64,000 nt of DNA from Cephaloticoccus capnophilus (GCF_001580045.1 NZ_LSZP01000044.1:61231-125230); one strand, 5' to 3'. Counted from the first letter of the stretch, positions 18,144 to 27,211 are shown. The notes: generated from the sequence alone by a model not told the origin. Translations and numbers: made by a program.

Positions 18144-20096
18144 ATGCCCTCCAAAACCGGGAAAACGTTAGATTTCGCTGCCCTGCCTGATAAGCGATGG
18201 CCCGGGCGGCTGGTTGTCGGCGGTCAAACGCTCGATGATTTTGTTGCTGTCGCAGAGGAACCGTCCCCGGACGCTTCATGGACGGTGCGTGTGTTCCAGT
18301 CAACTTCAGTGCCAACGCTGCAAATCCGTGAGCAGTGGCGAACGATTGGTGCGGTTACTGAGTGGATCCCCACGCTCGTCAATAACAGCGCAGAACTCTC
18401 CGGCAAGATAACCGGGGTGCGCTCGCTCGCGGCGTCATGGCAAACGCGCGGCCCGGTGGATTTTTATGGTAACAAAGGCTCGGAAGCCGAGCTTGATGAC
18501 TTTGAAGACCGCACGGAGCTCGACATTGACACCATTACACTGATGCCGAAAGGCGGCCGTTCGTCGGACGGTATTTTCCCCTTCTTCGCGCTGACGGACA
18601 GGAATGACGCCCTCGCCATCGGTATTGGCTGGAGCGGGCGCTGGGATGCCACGCTGCGTCATGCTTCCGGAAACCTTGAGGTTGATGTCGGGTTGCCACA
18701 GGTCGGGTTTGTGCTGCGACCTGGGGAGTCGGTGAGGCTGCCTTCGATCCTGTTGGCGCAGGCATCAGGCGCGAGTGCCGAGCAAATCCGCCGCGTGGTC
18801 CGTGCGCACTTGGCAAACCACGTCGTGCCAAAGCATCCCGCCGGGAAAATCCACAATTTCATCGCGCACGGAATGATGCATCAGTATCATGTGACCAAGG
18901 ACGTCAGCGAGCAGATCGAACTCGAAGCGCTGGAGCGTGCTGCCGCACTGGGTTTTGAAGCGCATTGGGTAGATGCCTGTTGGTATGGGGACACGCCTGA
19001 TTGGTCTGGGGAGGTGGGAAGCTGGAATGTCAGACGCAGTGATTTCCCGCGCGGTCTACGCCCGCTCAGTGACCGTGCGCATGAGCTCGGGATGAAGTTC
19101 ATCTTCTGGATGGAGCCGGAACGGGCTAAACCGCACACCGAGTGGCCGCGTGCCCACCCTGACCTGTTCCTCAGTTTTCCGGGCGATCCGAGCGAGCATG
19201 TTGGGAACTTCTGGAAGGAAAATGTTCTGCTGCTGAACCTTGGCGATCCGCGCGCGGTGGATCTGGCCTTCGAGAAGATTTCCGCGCTGATTACCGAGTT
19301 CAACGCGGACATCTATCGTCAGGACTTCAACACGACTCCACTCGACGCCTGGTACGCTGCCGATGCCCCTGACCGGGTGGGGATGACGGAAATCCGGTAT
19401 GTTGAGGGGCTTTACGCACTGTGGGATCGGATACAGGCTACGCACCCCGGTATCGTGATCGACAATTGCGCCTCGGGCGGGCGCCGAATTGATCTGGAAA
19501 CCCTGCGCCGTGCGGTGGTGCTCACGCGCACCGATGCCGTTGATGTGGGTTGTAGAGCCACTCAAGAAGGCAAAATAGATATCGTTAACCAGGTTGAGTG
19601 CTGGGGGCTTGGGCACTGGCTCGCAGACCATGCGGTGCTGAACCACACCTTTGATGCCTATGGCGTCCGCGGTGCTCTCTGCACAGGGTTCATGGCCTAC
19701 CGCGTGCTGCCGAAAGACGAGCATGACCCTGAGTATGCCGATGCTATCGCGGCAGTGGCCGAAATGAAACGCCTTCGGTCTTTCATGGCCGACGAGCGGA
19801 TCGGCCTGATCGCCCCGGACTTGGAGAAGGAGGCTTGGATGGCCTACCAGCATCATCGCCATTCAAACTCAAGCGGGATCATCGTCGCGTTGCGCGGTCC
19901 GGGAGCCGACACGGATTCCGTCACCCTGCACCCGGAGTATATTGATGCCAACGCCACCTATCAGGTGACAAAATGGAATGACTATCGCGCAGATCCCCTC
20001 GTCCAGCTCTCCGGAGCGGCACTCAAGGAACTGGCCATAACCATCGCCCAAACACGCAGCAGCGTGCTGGTTGAATACCAGCGCGTTGACGGATAG
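18144..20096 (+). CDS. Alpha-galactosidase, glycoside hydrolase family 36 (clan GH-D)
   Basis: A 650-residue retaining alpha-galactosidase or related enzyme. The N-terminal beta-supersandwich covers about residues 1-260; the (beta/alpha)8 barrel has HWVDACWYGDTPDW, GMKFIFWMEPER, DIYRQDFN with the likely nucleophile Asp394, then DNCASGGRRID and LTRTDAVD with the likely acid/base Asp464. The nucleophile loop reads YRQDFN rather than the usual YxKWD, so the subgroup is atypical and specificity (alpha-galactoside versus alpha-N-acetylgalactosaminide) is open. There is no signal peptide, so oligosaccharide must be imported. It is monocistronic and follows an AT-rich spacer. Confidence 0.85.
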   Translation: MPSKTGKTLDFAALPDKRWPGRLVVGGQTLDDFVAVAEEPSPDASWTVRVFQSTSVPTLQIREQWRTIGAVTEWIPTLVNNSAELSGKITGVRSLAASWQTRGPVDFYGNKGSEAELDDFEDRTELDIDTITLMPKGGRSSDGIFPFFALTDRNDALAIGIGWSGRWDATLRHASGNLEVDVGLPQVGFVLRPGESVRLPSILLAQASGASAEQIRRVVRAHLANHVVPKHPAGKIHNFIAHGMMHQYHVTKDVSEQIELEALERAAALGFEAHWVDACWYGDTPDWSGEVGSWNVRRSDFPRGLRPLSDRAHELGMKFIFWMEPERAKPHTEWPRAHPDLFLSFPGDPSEHVGNFWKENVLLLNLGDPRAVDLAFEKISALITEFNADIYRQDFNTTPLDAWYAADAPDRVGMTEIRYVEGLYALWDRIQATHPGIVIDNCASGGRRIDLETLRRAVVLTRTDAVDVGCRATQEGKIDIVNQVECWGLGHWLADHAVLNHTFDAYGVRGALCTGFMAYRVLPKDEHDPEYADAIAAVAEMKRLRSFMADERIGLIAPDLEKEAWMAYQHHRHSNSSGIIVALRGPGADTDSVTLHPEYIDANATYQVTKWNDYRADPLVQLSGAALKELAITIAQTRSSVLVEYQRVDG

Positions 20097-20238
20097 AAGT
20101 TCGCGAGCCTCCTCTCGCTGCGCGCGACGAGGAGGCCGCTAAGGGGTAAGGGCGCGCGAGGGCTGCGTAGTATGACGGAGGCGAGTCCGGCCCCCTCGTG
20201 TTGTGCGCAGGTAGTTGGGGCGCTAAGGGGAAAAGGGC

Positions 20239-20829
20239 CTAGGCCGTTTCGGCCTCGCGGGCGAGCAGCCAAAGCAGATCGGAGAGCCGGTTGAGGTAGC
20301 GGAGGAGCAAGGGCCTTATTGCGTGGTGTTGTTCGGCGAGAGTGACGAGTCGGCGTTCGGCGCGGCGAGCAGTGACACGGGCTTGGTCGTAGGCGATTGC
20401 CAGTGCGTTGGCCCCGGGGCGTGCCCAGCCGTCGAATATGAGCCCGCGTGATTCGAGTTCGGCGATTTGCGCGTCGAGCCGGTCGAGGTCGTCATCGGTG
20501 AGTTTCTCGAACTTCGATTTTTCGTAGCGGGCGACTGCATCCGCCGCACAGGCGACCTCGCCCATGAGAGCGACGAGTGTTTGCTGAATCGCATCGAGTC
20601 GCATGCGGGGGGCGTTACTCGCGTTGGGCGACTGGTCGCCGTTTGCTGCATCGGCGACCGGTGGATGGGCGCGGGTGGCGAGCTTAGCTGCGCCGATTGC
20701 GACGTTGAGCTCGTCGAGTGTGCCGACGGCTTCAATTTGCGGGTGCGCTTTGGAGACGCGCTGGCCGTAAAGGAGGCCGGTGGTGCCGCCGTCCCCGCTG
20801 CGCGTGGTGATTGATGTCGGGCGTGTCAC
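20239..20829 (-). CDS. pduO: Cob(I)alamin adenosyltransferase, PduO type
   Basis: Transfers the adenosyl group of ATP to cob(I)alamin, making adenosylcobalamin. The 196 residues have the N-terminal ATP loop TRSGDGGTTGLLYGQRVSK, VGTLDELNVAIGAAK, then DQARVTARRAERRLV and YLNRLSDLLWLLAREAE, all PduO/MMAB signatures; the ARRAER arginine is essential in the family. A low-complexity insert (ADAANGDQSPNASN) interrupts the first helices. Its GTG start at 20829 overlaps the def stop (GTGA), so the two are translationally coupled. Cobalamin-dependent enzymes must lie elsewhere. Confidence 0.88.
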   Translation of the reverse strand: MTRPTSITTRSGDGGTTGLLYGQRVSKAHPQIEAVGTLDELNVAIGAAKLATRAHPPVADAANGDQSPNASNAPRMRLDAIQQTLVALMGEVACAADAVARYEKSKFEKLTDDDLDRLDAQIAELESRGLIFDGWARPGANALAIAYDQARVTARRAERRLVTLAEQHHAIRPLLLRYLNRLSDLLWLLAREAETA

Positions 20830-21446
20830 TCCTTGGCAGGCTTTGCCGCTTCGGCGATCGTGGCGGCGGTCTTTGCTTCGTCAGTTGAGGCGGCGAGTTG
20901 CTTGAGAGATTGGTCGATTTTTGTCCGAGTGCGTCGGTCGAGCCGATCGATGAAGAGGGTGCCTTTTAGGTGATCGGCTTCGTGTTGGATACAGCGCGAG
21001 AGGATTCCGGTGGTCGTGAGCGTATGCGCGACGCCGTGTTCATCTTGGTAAGAGACGGTAATTTTGTCGGGCCGCTCGACGTCGCCGCGAATTGGCTTTG
21101 CGCCGACTTTGGGGAAGGAGAGGCAGCCTTCCTCGTAAATCATGATTTCGTTTTGTGGGGCGAAGCTGATTTGCGGGTTGGCGATAACCATCGGCATGAA
21201 GAGGTCGAGCGGGGGGCTCGCTCCGTCGAGCTCCCAATCAAAATCGATCTTCGATTTGCGCACGTCGACGACGCAGAGCTGGATGGCGCGGCCGACTTGC
21301 TGGGCGGCGAGCCCGATGCCGCCGGACTGGTGCATGGTCTCGATCATCGCTGCGGAGAAGTCGCGTAGGGCGGAGTCGAATACAGTGATGGGTGCACCTT
21401 TCTCGCGGAGTAGCGGGGAGTTATAATAGACGAGGTCGAGGAGCAT
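20826..21446 (-). CDS. def: Peptide deformylase
   Basis: A metal hydrolase that removes the N-formyl group from nascent proteins. The 206 residues contain all three motifs: GGIGLAAQQ (42-50), EGCLS (106-110, metal Cys) and QHEADH (154-159, two metal His and the catalytic Glu). A loop near residues 63-83 (KSKIDFDWELDGASPPLDL) is longer than in E. coli. About 40 extra C-terminal residues are charged and Ala-rich. The ATG at 21446 begins directly with LLDLVYYNSPLLREKG. pduO follows with a 4-base overlap. Confidence 0.93.
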   Translation of the reverse strand: MLLDLVYYNSPLLREKGAPITVFDSALRDFSAAMIETMHQSGGIGLAAQQVGRAIQLCVVDVRKSKIDFDWELDGASPPLDLFMPMVIANPQISFAPQNEIMIYEEGCLSFPKVGAKPIRGDVERPDKITVSYQDEHGVAHTLTTTGILSRCIQHEADHLKGTLFIDRLDRRTRTKIDQSLKQLAASTDEAKTAATIAEAAKPAKE

Positions 21447-21529
21447 TAGGTGTAGTTTTTAGTATTTGTAGCGTTGTGTTCGCGCTGGGAGCGCGGCAAT
21501 GCAATTACTCGATTTCGATCACCCTGCTT

Positions 21530-23272
21530 ATGAGTAAAGCTACGCAAAGAACTGCTTTGGCTGCCACCGCGACTGCGCTGGTAGGCGCGGGGCTGGGCAT
21601 TTTGGCGTGGCTTCTGCCAGTGAATTTGAAGTCGCTATCGCCTGCGCAGCTCGCTGCAGCAGGGCGGGGGACGACCGCACTTGAGGTACTCGGCGAGCGG
21701 TTCATCCACACCGAGAAGCTCGGGCCTGCGATGCTCGTTTTGGCGGCGGCGCGCGATTTGGGTGCTCCCGCGGCTGAGTCGCTTGCTGATCAGGCCGCTG
21801 CGCTCGCAGCAGCGCAGCCTGCGCTCGTGCCTTGGGGGGGCTGGGCCCCCGCGTTGGAGCCGATTTTGGGGCTTGGGCCGAGCCTGACTTTGAGCAGTGC
21901 GGAGGAGGCGGGGGACGGGGAGGATGCGGCGATAAAGACGACTCCTGTGCTGCAGTTGCTGATTTCTGAGTCGGCCCGTGCGGCTTTGCGCGCGTCGCTC
22001 GCGAGCTCTCGCTCGGTTGGCGTACAGACCGTTTTGGCAACGCGCGAGGTGGCGCAGACGGGCCGTTTCGTGCCTGCGCACCAGCCGGGGGGGCAACCGT
22101 TGGATGCAGTGATTTTGCTTTCGGCCCTGCTTTACCAGAGCGAGCAGTTTTCACCGGAGCTGCGTCGCGAGTTGCGTGAGCTTGCGGCAGTGGCCAATGA
22201 GCAGGACGGGCTTGGGCATTTGGAGGAGTTTTATATCGACCTGCTATCGCTTGCGCAGCGGCTGGACTGGGTGCAGCTCGCCGAGCTGGTTAGTCGTAGT
22301 GGCGGCAGCACGACGCTCGGTGAGTACGCGCATTTGGCGCGTATCGCCCCCAGCGAGTTGCCCATCATTTACACGGCAGCATTTTTCGCGGGCTCGGCAG
22401 ACCGGGTGGCGAGCTACTTGATCCGCTACGGGAAGGTAGGCTCGGAGGATTTGCGCTTAGCACTTGGGCTAGGGGGTGGCGCGGTGCAGCAACTCGTTTT
22501 GCGCCAAGTGCCGATTAAGCACGCGACGACGCCTGCGCTCAGCGAGTTGGCGGACTTTAGTATACGGCATCCCGATTTCACGCTCGCGCTGAAGTACTTT
22601 GGCTATCTTGCGGCGGCCTTCCTTATTTTTCGCGGTGTCGAGCGCGGGCTACTCGCTCCTTTTTTGGGTAGAGGAGCGGTCGAGACCGACGGGCGAAAGT
22701 CCCTTGTCCAAAGTGGCTTGCTCGCTGTCTTTGCGGCGGGGCTTCTGATCCTCGCGACTGAGCCCTATTTGTTGGCTGCGACCGAATCGCTTTCCGAATA
22801 CCGCTTTCGCATCTCAATCCCGCTGTTGGCCAATATAGCGATGCCGGTCGCTGACTCGGCTGAGGCCAGCGCGTCCACTACTCCCTCTATGAATACCTCT
22901 ACTGTCGTTTCCATTGCTGTCTTCGCCCTGTTGCAAGTGGCGATCTACTTTGTGTGTCTGCGAAAGATTGCGGAAATCCGTGCGCAGACTCTCGCCCCGT
23001 TGCTCAAGCTGCGGCTGGTCGAAAATGAGGACAACCTCTTCGATAGCGGCTTGTACGTCGGGATGATGGGGACGGCGACTGCGCTCGTCCTCCAAGTGCT
23101 GGGCGTAATCGACCACAACTTGCTCGCCGCCTACGCCTCAAACCTCTTTGGGCTCGTTTGCGTGGCCTTGGTAAAAATCCGCCATGTGCGCGGGTTTAAA
23201 AACGCGCTCATTATCGAGGCCGAGACCGCCGCCGCCCGTGCAGTGCCTTCACCCGCGCCGGTGAGTGCCTAG
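21530..23272 (+). CDS. Large multi-domain membrane protein of unknown function
   Basis: A 580-residue protein I cannot place in a family. A membrane helix near the N-terminus (ALVGAGLGILAWLLPVNL) is followed by about 330 residues of soluble, helical, probably periplasmic sequence, then four or five hydrophobic segments (FGYLAAAFLIFRG; GLLAVFAAGLLILATEPYLL; the VVSIAVFALLQVAIYFVCL helix; then two segments around VLQVLGVIDHNLLAAYASNL and LFGLVCVALVKIR). The start at ATG 21530 follows shared low-quality upstream sequence. It is followed 106 bases later, on the same strand, by a coiled-coil membrane-anchored protein; the pair probably works together, perhaps in the envelope, but this is inference. 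Confidence 0.75.
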   Translation: MSKATQRTALAATATALVGAGLGILAWLLPVNLKSLSPAQLAAAGRGTTALEVLGERFIHTEKLGPAMLVLAAARDLGAPAAESLADQAAALAAAQPALVPWGGWAPALEPILGLGPSLTLSSAEEAGDGEDAAIKTTPVLQLLISESARAALRASLASSRSVGVQTVLATREVAQTGRFVPAHQPGGQPLDAVILLSALLYQSEQFSPELRRELRELAAVANEQDGLGHLEEFYIDLLSLAQRLDWVQLAELVSRSGGSTTLGEYAHLARIAPSELPIIYTAAFFAGSADRVASYLIRYGKVGSEDLRLALGLGGGAVQQLVLRQVPIKHATTPALSELADFSIRHPDFTLALKYFGYLAAAFLIFRGVERGLLAPFLGRGAVETDGRKSLVQSGLLAVFAAGLLILATEPYLLAATESLSEYRFRISIPLLANIAMPVADSAEASASTTPSMNTSTVVSIAVFALLQVAIYFVCLRKIAEIRAQTLAPLLKLRLVENEDNLFDSGLYVGMMGTATALVLQVLGVIDHNLLAAYASNLFGLVCVALVKIRHVRGFKNALIIEAETAAARAVPSPAPVSA

Positions 23273-23321
23273 TGGCTACTCATTTTCACCCCGCCCTATC
23301 GACGATGAGTTTTGTCGAATA

Positions 23322-23375
23322 CTTAACCCTCTGACGATGCGCCAACGAGCGCGTCGCTGATAAAACCAGTCGAAG
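23322..23375 (+). promoter_or_regulatory. Leader element E, copy E1
   Basis: CTTAACC, then GACGATGC, CC, ACGAGCGCGTCGCT and TCGAAG are shared in order with the leader of ctaG (63051-63102). In both genes TCGAAG ends exactly three bases before the start codon. GCGC arms can form a small hairpin. It may be a shared regulator-binding or translational element. Confidence 0.55.
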
Positions 23376-23378
23376 ACT

Positions 23379-24857
23379 GTGAATAAGACGCTGCTACTAA
23401 TCATTATCGATTTCCTCTTTTTAAACCTCATTGCGCTCACGCAGTGGGAGAAGGTGGAGGTGTCGCGCCCGCCGGTACCGCTGGGCCCGCAGATTGTTGC
23501 CGAGCCGGGCGATGGGCCGAGCCCGATTGAAAACGACTTGGTCGCTGCCATGCAGCTCTCGCTTGCCGATGAGGCAGCGCGGCGCGCGGCGCTCGCTGCC
23601 GAGCTTGGCACGCTTTCTGAAAACCTTGCGGAGCGCGAAGCCCAACTCGTGCAAACCGAGAGTGCGCTTCAGCAGCGCGAGCAAAACCTTTCACTACTCA
23701 CCGAAGAGCAACGCGCCGCCGAGCTTGCGGCACGAGAACGCGAAGCCGAGGCGGCCCTGCTCGCCGAGGAGATTCAGCGTGCGCTCGCGCAGGCCCAGCG
23801 CGACGCCGCGCTCTCGCGCGAGCAAATGGAGCGGCTCCGCCGCGAACTCGAAATGAAGGAGGCCGAGGCCCAAGCCCAAGCTGCCGAGATGGCTCGACTC
23901 GAACAAGAACGTGCCGCCGAAGCGGCCCGAGTCGCTGCCGCGCAACAGGAAATCCAAGGACTCACCGTTGCCGTGCAAGTGGCCGAGCAAGAAAAGCAAT
24001 TCCTCCAGCAAATGGCGGAAAACTTTCGCGGTCAGGCCGAGCTCGAACGCGAAGACCGCGTGCGCGTGCAAGAGCACACCGTGCGGCTGGCCCAAGGGAT
24101 CGGCGAACTGGCTGAAGAGGCGGACGGACTTAAGCGCGAGATCCGTGAGAACCGCCCGATTAATGCGAACATCATCTTCGACGAATTCCTTAAAAACCGC
24201 GTCACGGTTTTCTTGAGTGCGTCGCGTCCTGGCGTCCTTGGCCAAGTGAAGCGCAACCGGCACCCGCGCAGCATCCTCGTTAACGATGGGGAGCAAATCT
24301 TTATCCTCCTGCACATTGAGGACAGCCCCTTCTCAGTTGCCGAACAGGCCTCGGACTGGGATCGCCTCAGAATTGCAGTTTCCAACTACGGGAATAACCG
24401 GGCGGAAGTTGAGCGGATTAGCTTTTTGGACTCCGACCCACGGCTCGTCGCGCTGCCGCTGACCCAAGAGCAGGCTGAGGCATTGGGCATGAAAATTTAT
24501 AACCTCGCGAGTGATCCGTTTAAATTTCCCGAGGCGGTTTTGGTTTCAGGCGGCGGCGCAGGTTACGGGGAAACACCCTTTAAGTTGAATCCGGCCTACG
24601 CGAATTACGTGAAACTGGATAACCGGCTCATCAATCGACTTATGGGAAATTTTTCTCCTTCGCGCGGCGATTTGGTTTTTAGCAAAAGCGGCGAGCTTTT
24701 AGGGATCATGGTAAATAAAGACTACTGTGCGATCGTGACGAAGCTGGAGGCGCGGCATAGCATAAAGACGGGCGACAACATCCGCGCGCAGCAGACCCGC
24801 CATGTACTCAACTTTGTCGGTGGCCGCTACCGCGCCCTGCCTGTGCAGTTGTATTAG
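23379..24857 (+). CDS. Membrane-anchored coiled-coil protein with a degenerate protease-like C-terminus
   Basis: A 492-residue protein: an N-terminal membrane anchor (TLLLIIIDFLFLNLIAL), a Pro-rich linker, then about 200 residues of Ala/Glu/Arg/Gln-rich coiled coil (residues 60-265), and a globular C-terminal domain (from about FDEFLKNRVTVFLSASRPG). The latter ends with RGDLVFSKSGELLGIMVN, which resembles the GDSGSPVF-GELLG strand of trypsin-fold proteins without the catalytic Ser; that relationship is only suggested. It starts at GTG 23379, three bases after leader element E1. It is paired with the membrane protein upstream. Repeat B2 follows. The family is unknown to me. Confidence 0.75.
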   Translation: MNKTLLLIIIDFLFLNLIALTQWEKVEVSRPPVPLGPQIVAEPGDGPSPIENDLVAAMQLSLADEAARRAALAAELGTLSENLAEREAQLVQTESALQQREQNLSLLTEEQRAAELAAREREAEAALLAEEIQRALAQAQRDAALSREQMERLRRELEMKEAEAQAQAAEMARLEQERAAEAARVAAAQQEIQGLTVAVQVAEQEKQFLQQMAENFRGQAELEREDRVRVQEHTVRLAQGIGELAEEADGLKREIRENRPINANIIFDEFLKNRVTVFLSASRPGVLGQVKRNRHPRSILVNDGEQIFILLHIEDSPFSVAEQASDWDRLRIAVSNYGNNRAEVERISFLDSDPRLVALPLTQEQAEALGMKIYNLASDPFKFPEAVLVSGGGAGYGETPFKLNPAYANYVKLDNRLINRLMGNFSPSRGDLVFSKSGELLGIMVNKDYCAIVTKLEARHSIKTGDNIRAQQTRHVLNFVGGRYRALPVQLY

Positions 24858-24876
24858 TGCGGGCTTTGAAATTCGG

Positions 24877-25004
24877 GTGACCACGAACCCAAGCGCAAGC
24901 CTCGCCGTTCGCGGCGAGGTCAAGCGAGGTCGTCGTCATATGGAGCCGAAGGCTCCCCTAACTTGTGGCGGAGAAGCTCCGACCGCAGGGTCGGAGTTCT
25001 TCAC
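24877..25004. repeat. Repeat B, copy B2 (uninterrupted)
   Basis: A 128-bp unit with three small palindromes: CCTCGCCG-TTCG-CGGCGAGG, GGAGCC-GAA-GGCTCC and CTCCGACC-GCAG-GGTCGGAG. It matches B1 (15921-16226) with element A2 removed, and so gives the empty site of that insertion. It lies between convergent genes and could act as a two-way terminator or a structured RNA. Confidence 0.78.
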
Positions 25005-25125
25005 TCTATTTAAGCAGGCCACACGTAAGAAGCCCCGCTTTTACACAGACTCCCAAAGGAGCAGGGCGGGGCGGCATAATGATCTCTTGATTCAATAGAA
25101 GGTTCTATTTAAATTTTATTTATCC

Positions 25126-25854
25126 TTAGCGATAGTCTTTGAGTATTTTGTAGAGTTCTATTGGTGCTTTAAGGAAGTCGATAGGCTTAACTTTTGATGC
25201 AGATATATCTTTCCATCTCGTAAGTGAAAGCTCGTGGGTTTTTTCTAAAAATATAGCCTCTCCAAACTCTCGTTTTAGCCTCAAAAATAGTTCAACATAA
25301 AAAAGATAGTTGCTGATGAATTTTTCATTGAAGATTGTTTTAGCGATATCCTGTTTGAAAAATTTACTGCTGCATTGAGTGTCATAAATGAGAAGGCCAG
25401 TTGTGACTTTGACCACTGTGGCAAATAGACGCCCTAGGATATGACGATACCAGATTCTTTCTACTTGTGCTCCAGCGCGACGAACTCTTGATCCTAAAAC
25501 AACCCATGGGGACTCCTCTTGGATGAATTTCTCAAAGCGACAGATTTCTGAAAGAGGAGTTGTGAGATCCGCATCCCAATACCCTAGGTAGTCGTAACTC
25601 GTGTGAGAAAGTGCCTCCCCTATCCCTCGTCTTACTGCCTCAGCTTTTCCACTGTTTTTCTCTAGAGAAAGCACAATTACTCTACCTACATATTGAGCAG
25701 AAAATCGCTTCAGAATGCTTAGCGTTTGATCAGTACTCCCATCATCTACAAAGAAAAGAGTGAAATTTGGATTACTAACAATGAAGTTCTCGTAACTTTC
25801 GATAGAAAGTCGTGACGCTTCGTTATAGCAGGGAATGATTAGTGCAAATTTCAT
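25126..25854 (-). CDS. Family 2 glycosyltransferase (polyprenyl/dolichyl-phosphate sugar synthase type)
   Basis: A 242-residue GT-A enzyme transferring a sugar from a nucleotide donor, probably to a polyprenyl phosphate. It starts FALIIPCYNEASRL, has FFVDDGSTDQT, SGKAEAVRRG, the metal-binding GYWDADLTTPL, SRVRRAGAQVERIW and QCSSKFFK, the pattern of DPM1/ALG5-like GT2 proteins; there is no C-terminal membrane helix. Codon use is strikingly AT-rich against its neighbours, pointing to recent transfer. It lies alone on the minus strand beside dioxygenase and methyltransferase genes; the methyltransferase at 28569 might act on the same glycolipid, which is speculation. Confidence 0.88.
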   Translation of the reverse strand: MKFALIIPCYNEASRLSIESYENFIVSNPNFTLFFVDDGSTDQTLSILKRFSAQYVGRVIVLSLEKNSGKAEAVRRGIGEALSHTSYDYLGYWDADLTTPLSEICRFEKFIQEESPWVVLGSRVRRAGAQVERIWYRHILGRLFATVVKVTTGLLIYDTQCSSKFFKQDIAKTIFNEKFISNYLFYVELFLRLKREFGEAIFLEKTHELSLTRWKDISASKVKPIDFLKAPIELYKILKDYR

Positions 25855-26120
25855 TTTAATCTGAGATGGGACTCTCTGCCTGATGGTGCCCCAGGCAGAG
25901 AGTCAGGAGTGCCGATCTGGCTAGGGAAATGACTACGCTTCCGGCCAAGAAGGTCAGTAGGCTAACGTGTCATATTTTGATGGAGCCCCAGAGCGGCTTG
26001 CGCACAGCCGGCGTGACTGGCGCCACTGGCTGAACGGAGCTTTGTGCGGGGCGAATAAATGGGAGCCTCTGGGCAAACTGGGAACGTAGTCCAATATCAT
26101 CCTATAGCCCATGGACCCGC
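25855..26120. other. Spacer with a 13-bp perfect hairpin
   Basis: GACTCTCTGCCTG (25870-25882) pairs perfectly with CAGGCAGAGAGTC (25892-25904), loop ATGGTGCCC. It lies 16 bases upstream of the divergent glycosyltransferase start and has no T-run. It may be an operator or an old terminator. No gene is seen in the rest. Confidence 0.45.
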
Positions 26121-26242
26121 ATGCCTCGCTCTTTAAAAACTATAACGAGATATTATGGCTGTAGTTTTCAGGAAGTTGTAGGGATTTGGAGTGGATTTCT
26201 GGATGATCTGGGGTATGGACTCCGGCGGAATCCAGTTATCTC
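26121..26242 (+). promoter_or_regulatory. Conserved leader of dioxygenase gene 1
   Basis: About 120 bases shared with the second copy. The part GGGATTTGGAGTGGATTTCT to GTTATCTC is nearly identical in both. CTGGAT (26199-26204) can pair with ATCCAG (26230-26235), closing a hairpin seven bases before the ATG. There is no clear Shine-Dalgarno. The first 40 bases are more diverged, with an AT-rich TATTAT that could be a -10 box. Confidence 0.5.
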
Positions 26243-27151
26243 ATGCCCCCACAAACACCCGGAAAAGAAACTCCTGTTAAGGAATACTCGGCGACTCAGC
26301 CTGCCGTGCTAGATGTCGTTAACGTAAATGAAGCCGACCTCGCTGCGGCGGCCGAGGCTTATCACCGTGATGGATATTTCATCGCCCGTGGCCTTTTTTC
26401 TCCTGAAGAGATTGCAGATATCAATGCAGTCTTTCACAAGATGCACGCCGACGGGGGAGTGCCCGGCTTTTATGAGCCTGGTAAGCCTTCGTATGCGGAG
26501 GTGCCGCTTGCTAACTATAAGGAGGATCCACTCGTGGTATGGACGCGTGTGATGCTTCCTCATCGGTTTAATGAGACAGCGCGTGCTTATATGCTGCATC
26601 CGAAAGTCCGCGTGTATCTGGAAAAGTTTATGGGTGGGGAACCTGTCGCAGCTCAGAGCATGTATTTTTTTAAGGCTCCCGGCTCACGAGGCCAGGCTAT
26701 GCACCAAGACAATTTTTACCTCATGGTTGAGCCTAGCACTTGTATGGCCGCATGGACTGCGTGTGATGACGCCGACCCTGAGAATGGCGGCCTGATGGTC
26801 GTTCCAAATAGTGAAAGTAACGAATTGGTCTGCCCCGATGTTGCTGACACTACTGTGAGTCTGTCCGCACAGCGGGTGCCTATTCCTAAGGGGCAACGGG
26901 TGGTTCCTGCGGTGATGAAGGCGGGCGACACACTCTTTTTTAATGGAAATGTGATTCACGGTTCTGGCCCAAACCGGTCAAAAGACCGTTTCCGCCGTTC
27001 CTTCATTTGTCACTACGCGAAGGGAGACTTAGCCCGTATATCGCAGTTTTTCAATCCCCTTGTTTCGATGGATGGCCACGATCTTACGGTGGAAGGCAAT
27101 ACTGGTGGCGGCCCTTGTGGTGGCGCATGGGAAGGGGCAGCGGGGGCGTGA
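26243..27151 (+). CDS. Phytanoyl-CoA dioxygenase (PhyH) family protein, copy 1
   Basis: A 302-residue non-haem Fe(II)/2-oxoglutarate dioxygenase. The jelly-roll metal triad is visible as His154 and Asp156 in AMHQDNFYL and His239 in NVIHGSGPN; an Arg in DRFRRSF (about residue 251) would bind 2-oxoglutarate. Also typical are YHRDGYFIARGLFSPEEI at the N-terminus and FFKAPGSRGQAMH. PhyH proteins hydroxylate diverse small molecules (fatty acyl-CoA, ectoine, natural products); the substrate is not evident here. The C-terminus is glycine-rich (GGGPCGGAWEGAAGA). Its own leader and terminator make it monocistronic. Copy 2 follows directly. Confidence 0.9.
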   Translation: MPPQTPGKETPVKEYSATQPAVLDVVNVNEADLAAAAEAYHRDGYFIARGLFSPEEIADINAVFHKMHADGGVPGFYEPGKPSYAEVPLANYKEDPLVVWTRVMLPHRFNETARAYMLHPKVRVYLEKFMGGEPVAAQSMYFFKAPGSRGQAMHQDNFYLMVEPSTCMAAWTACDDADPENGGLMVVPNSESNELVCPDVADTTVSLSAQRVPIPKGQRVVPAVMKAGDTLFFNGNVIHGSGPNRSKDRFRRSFICHYAKGDLARISQFFNPLVSMDGHDLTVEGNTGGGPCGGAWEGAAGA

Positions 27152-27211
27152 TGCTGCCTGCTCTGCTCCCTTAGAGTTCGCTGAGCCTGTGTCTTGTTTC
27201 GTTAATTGGCA

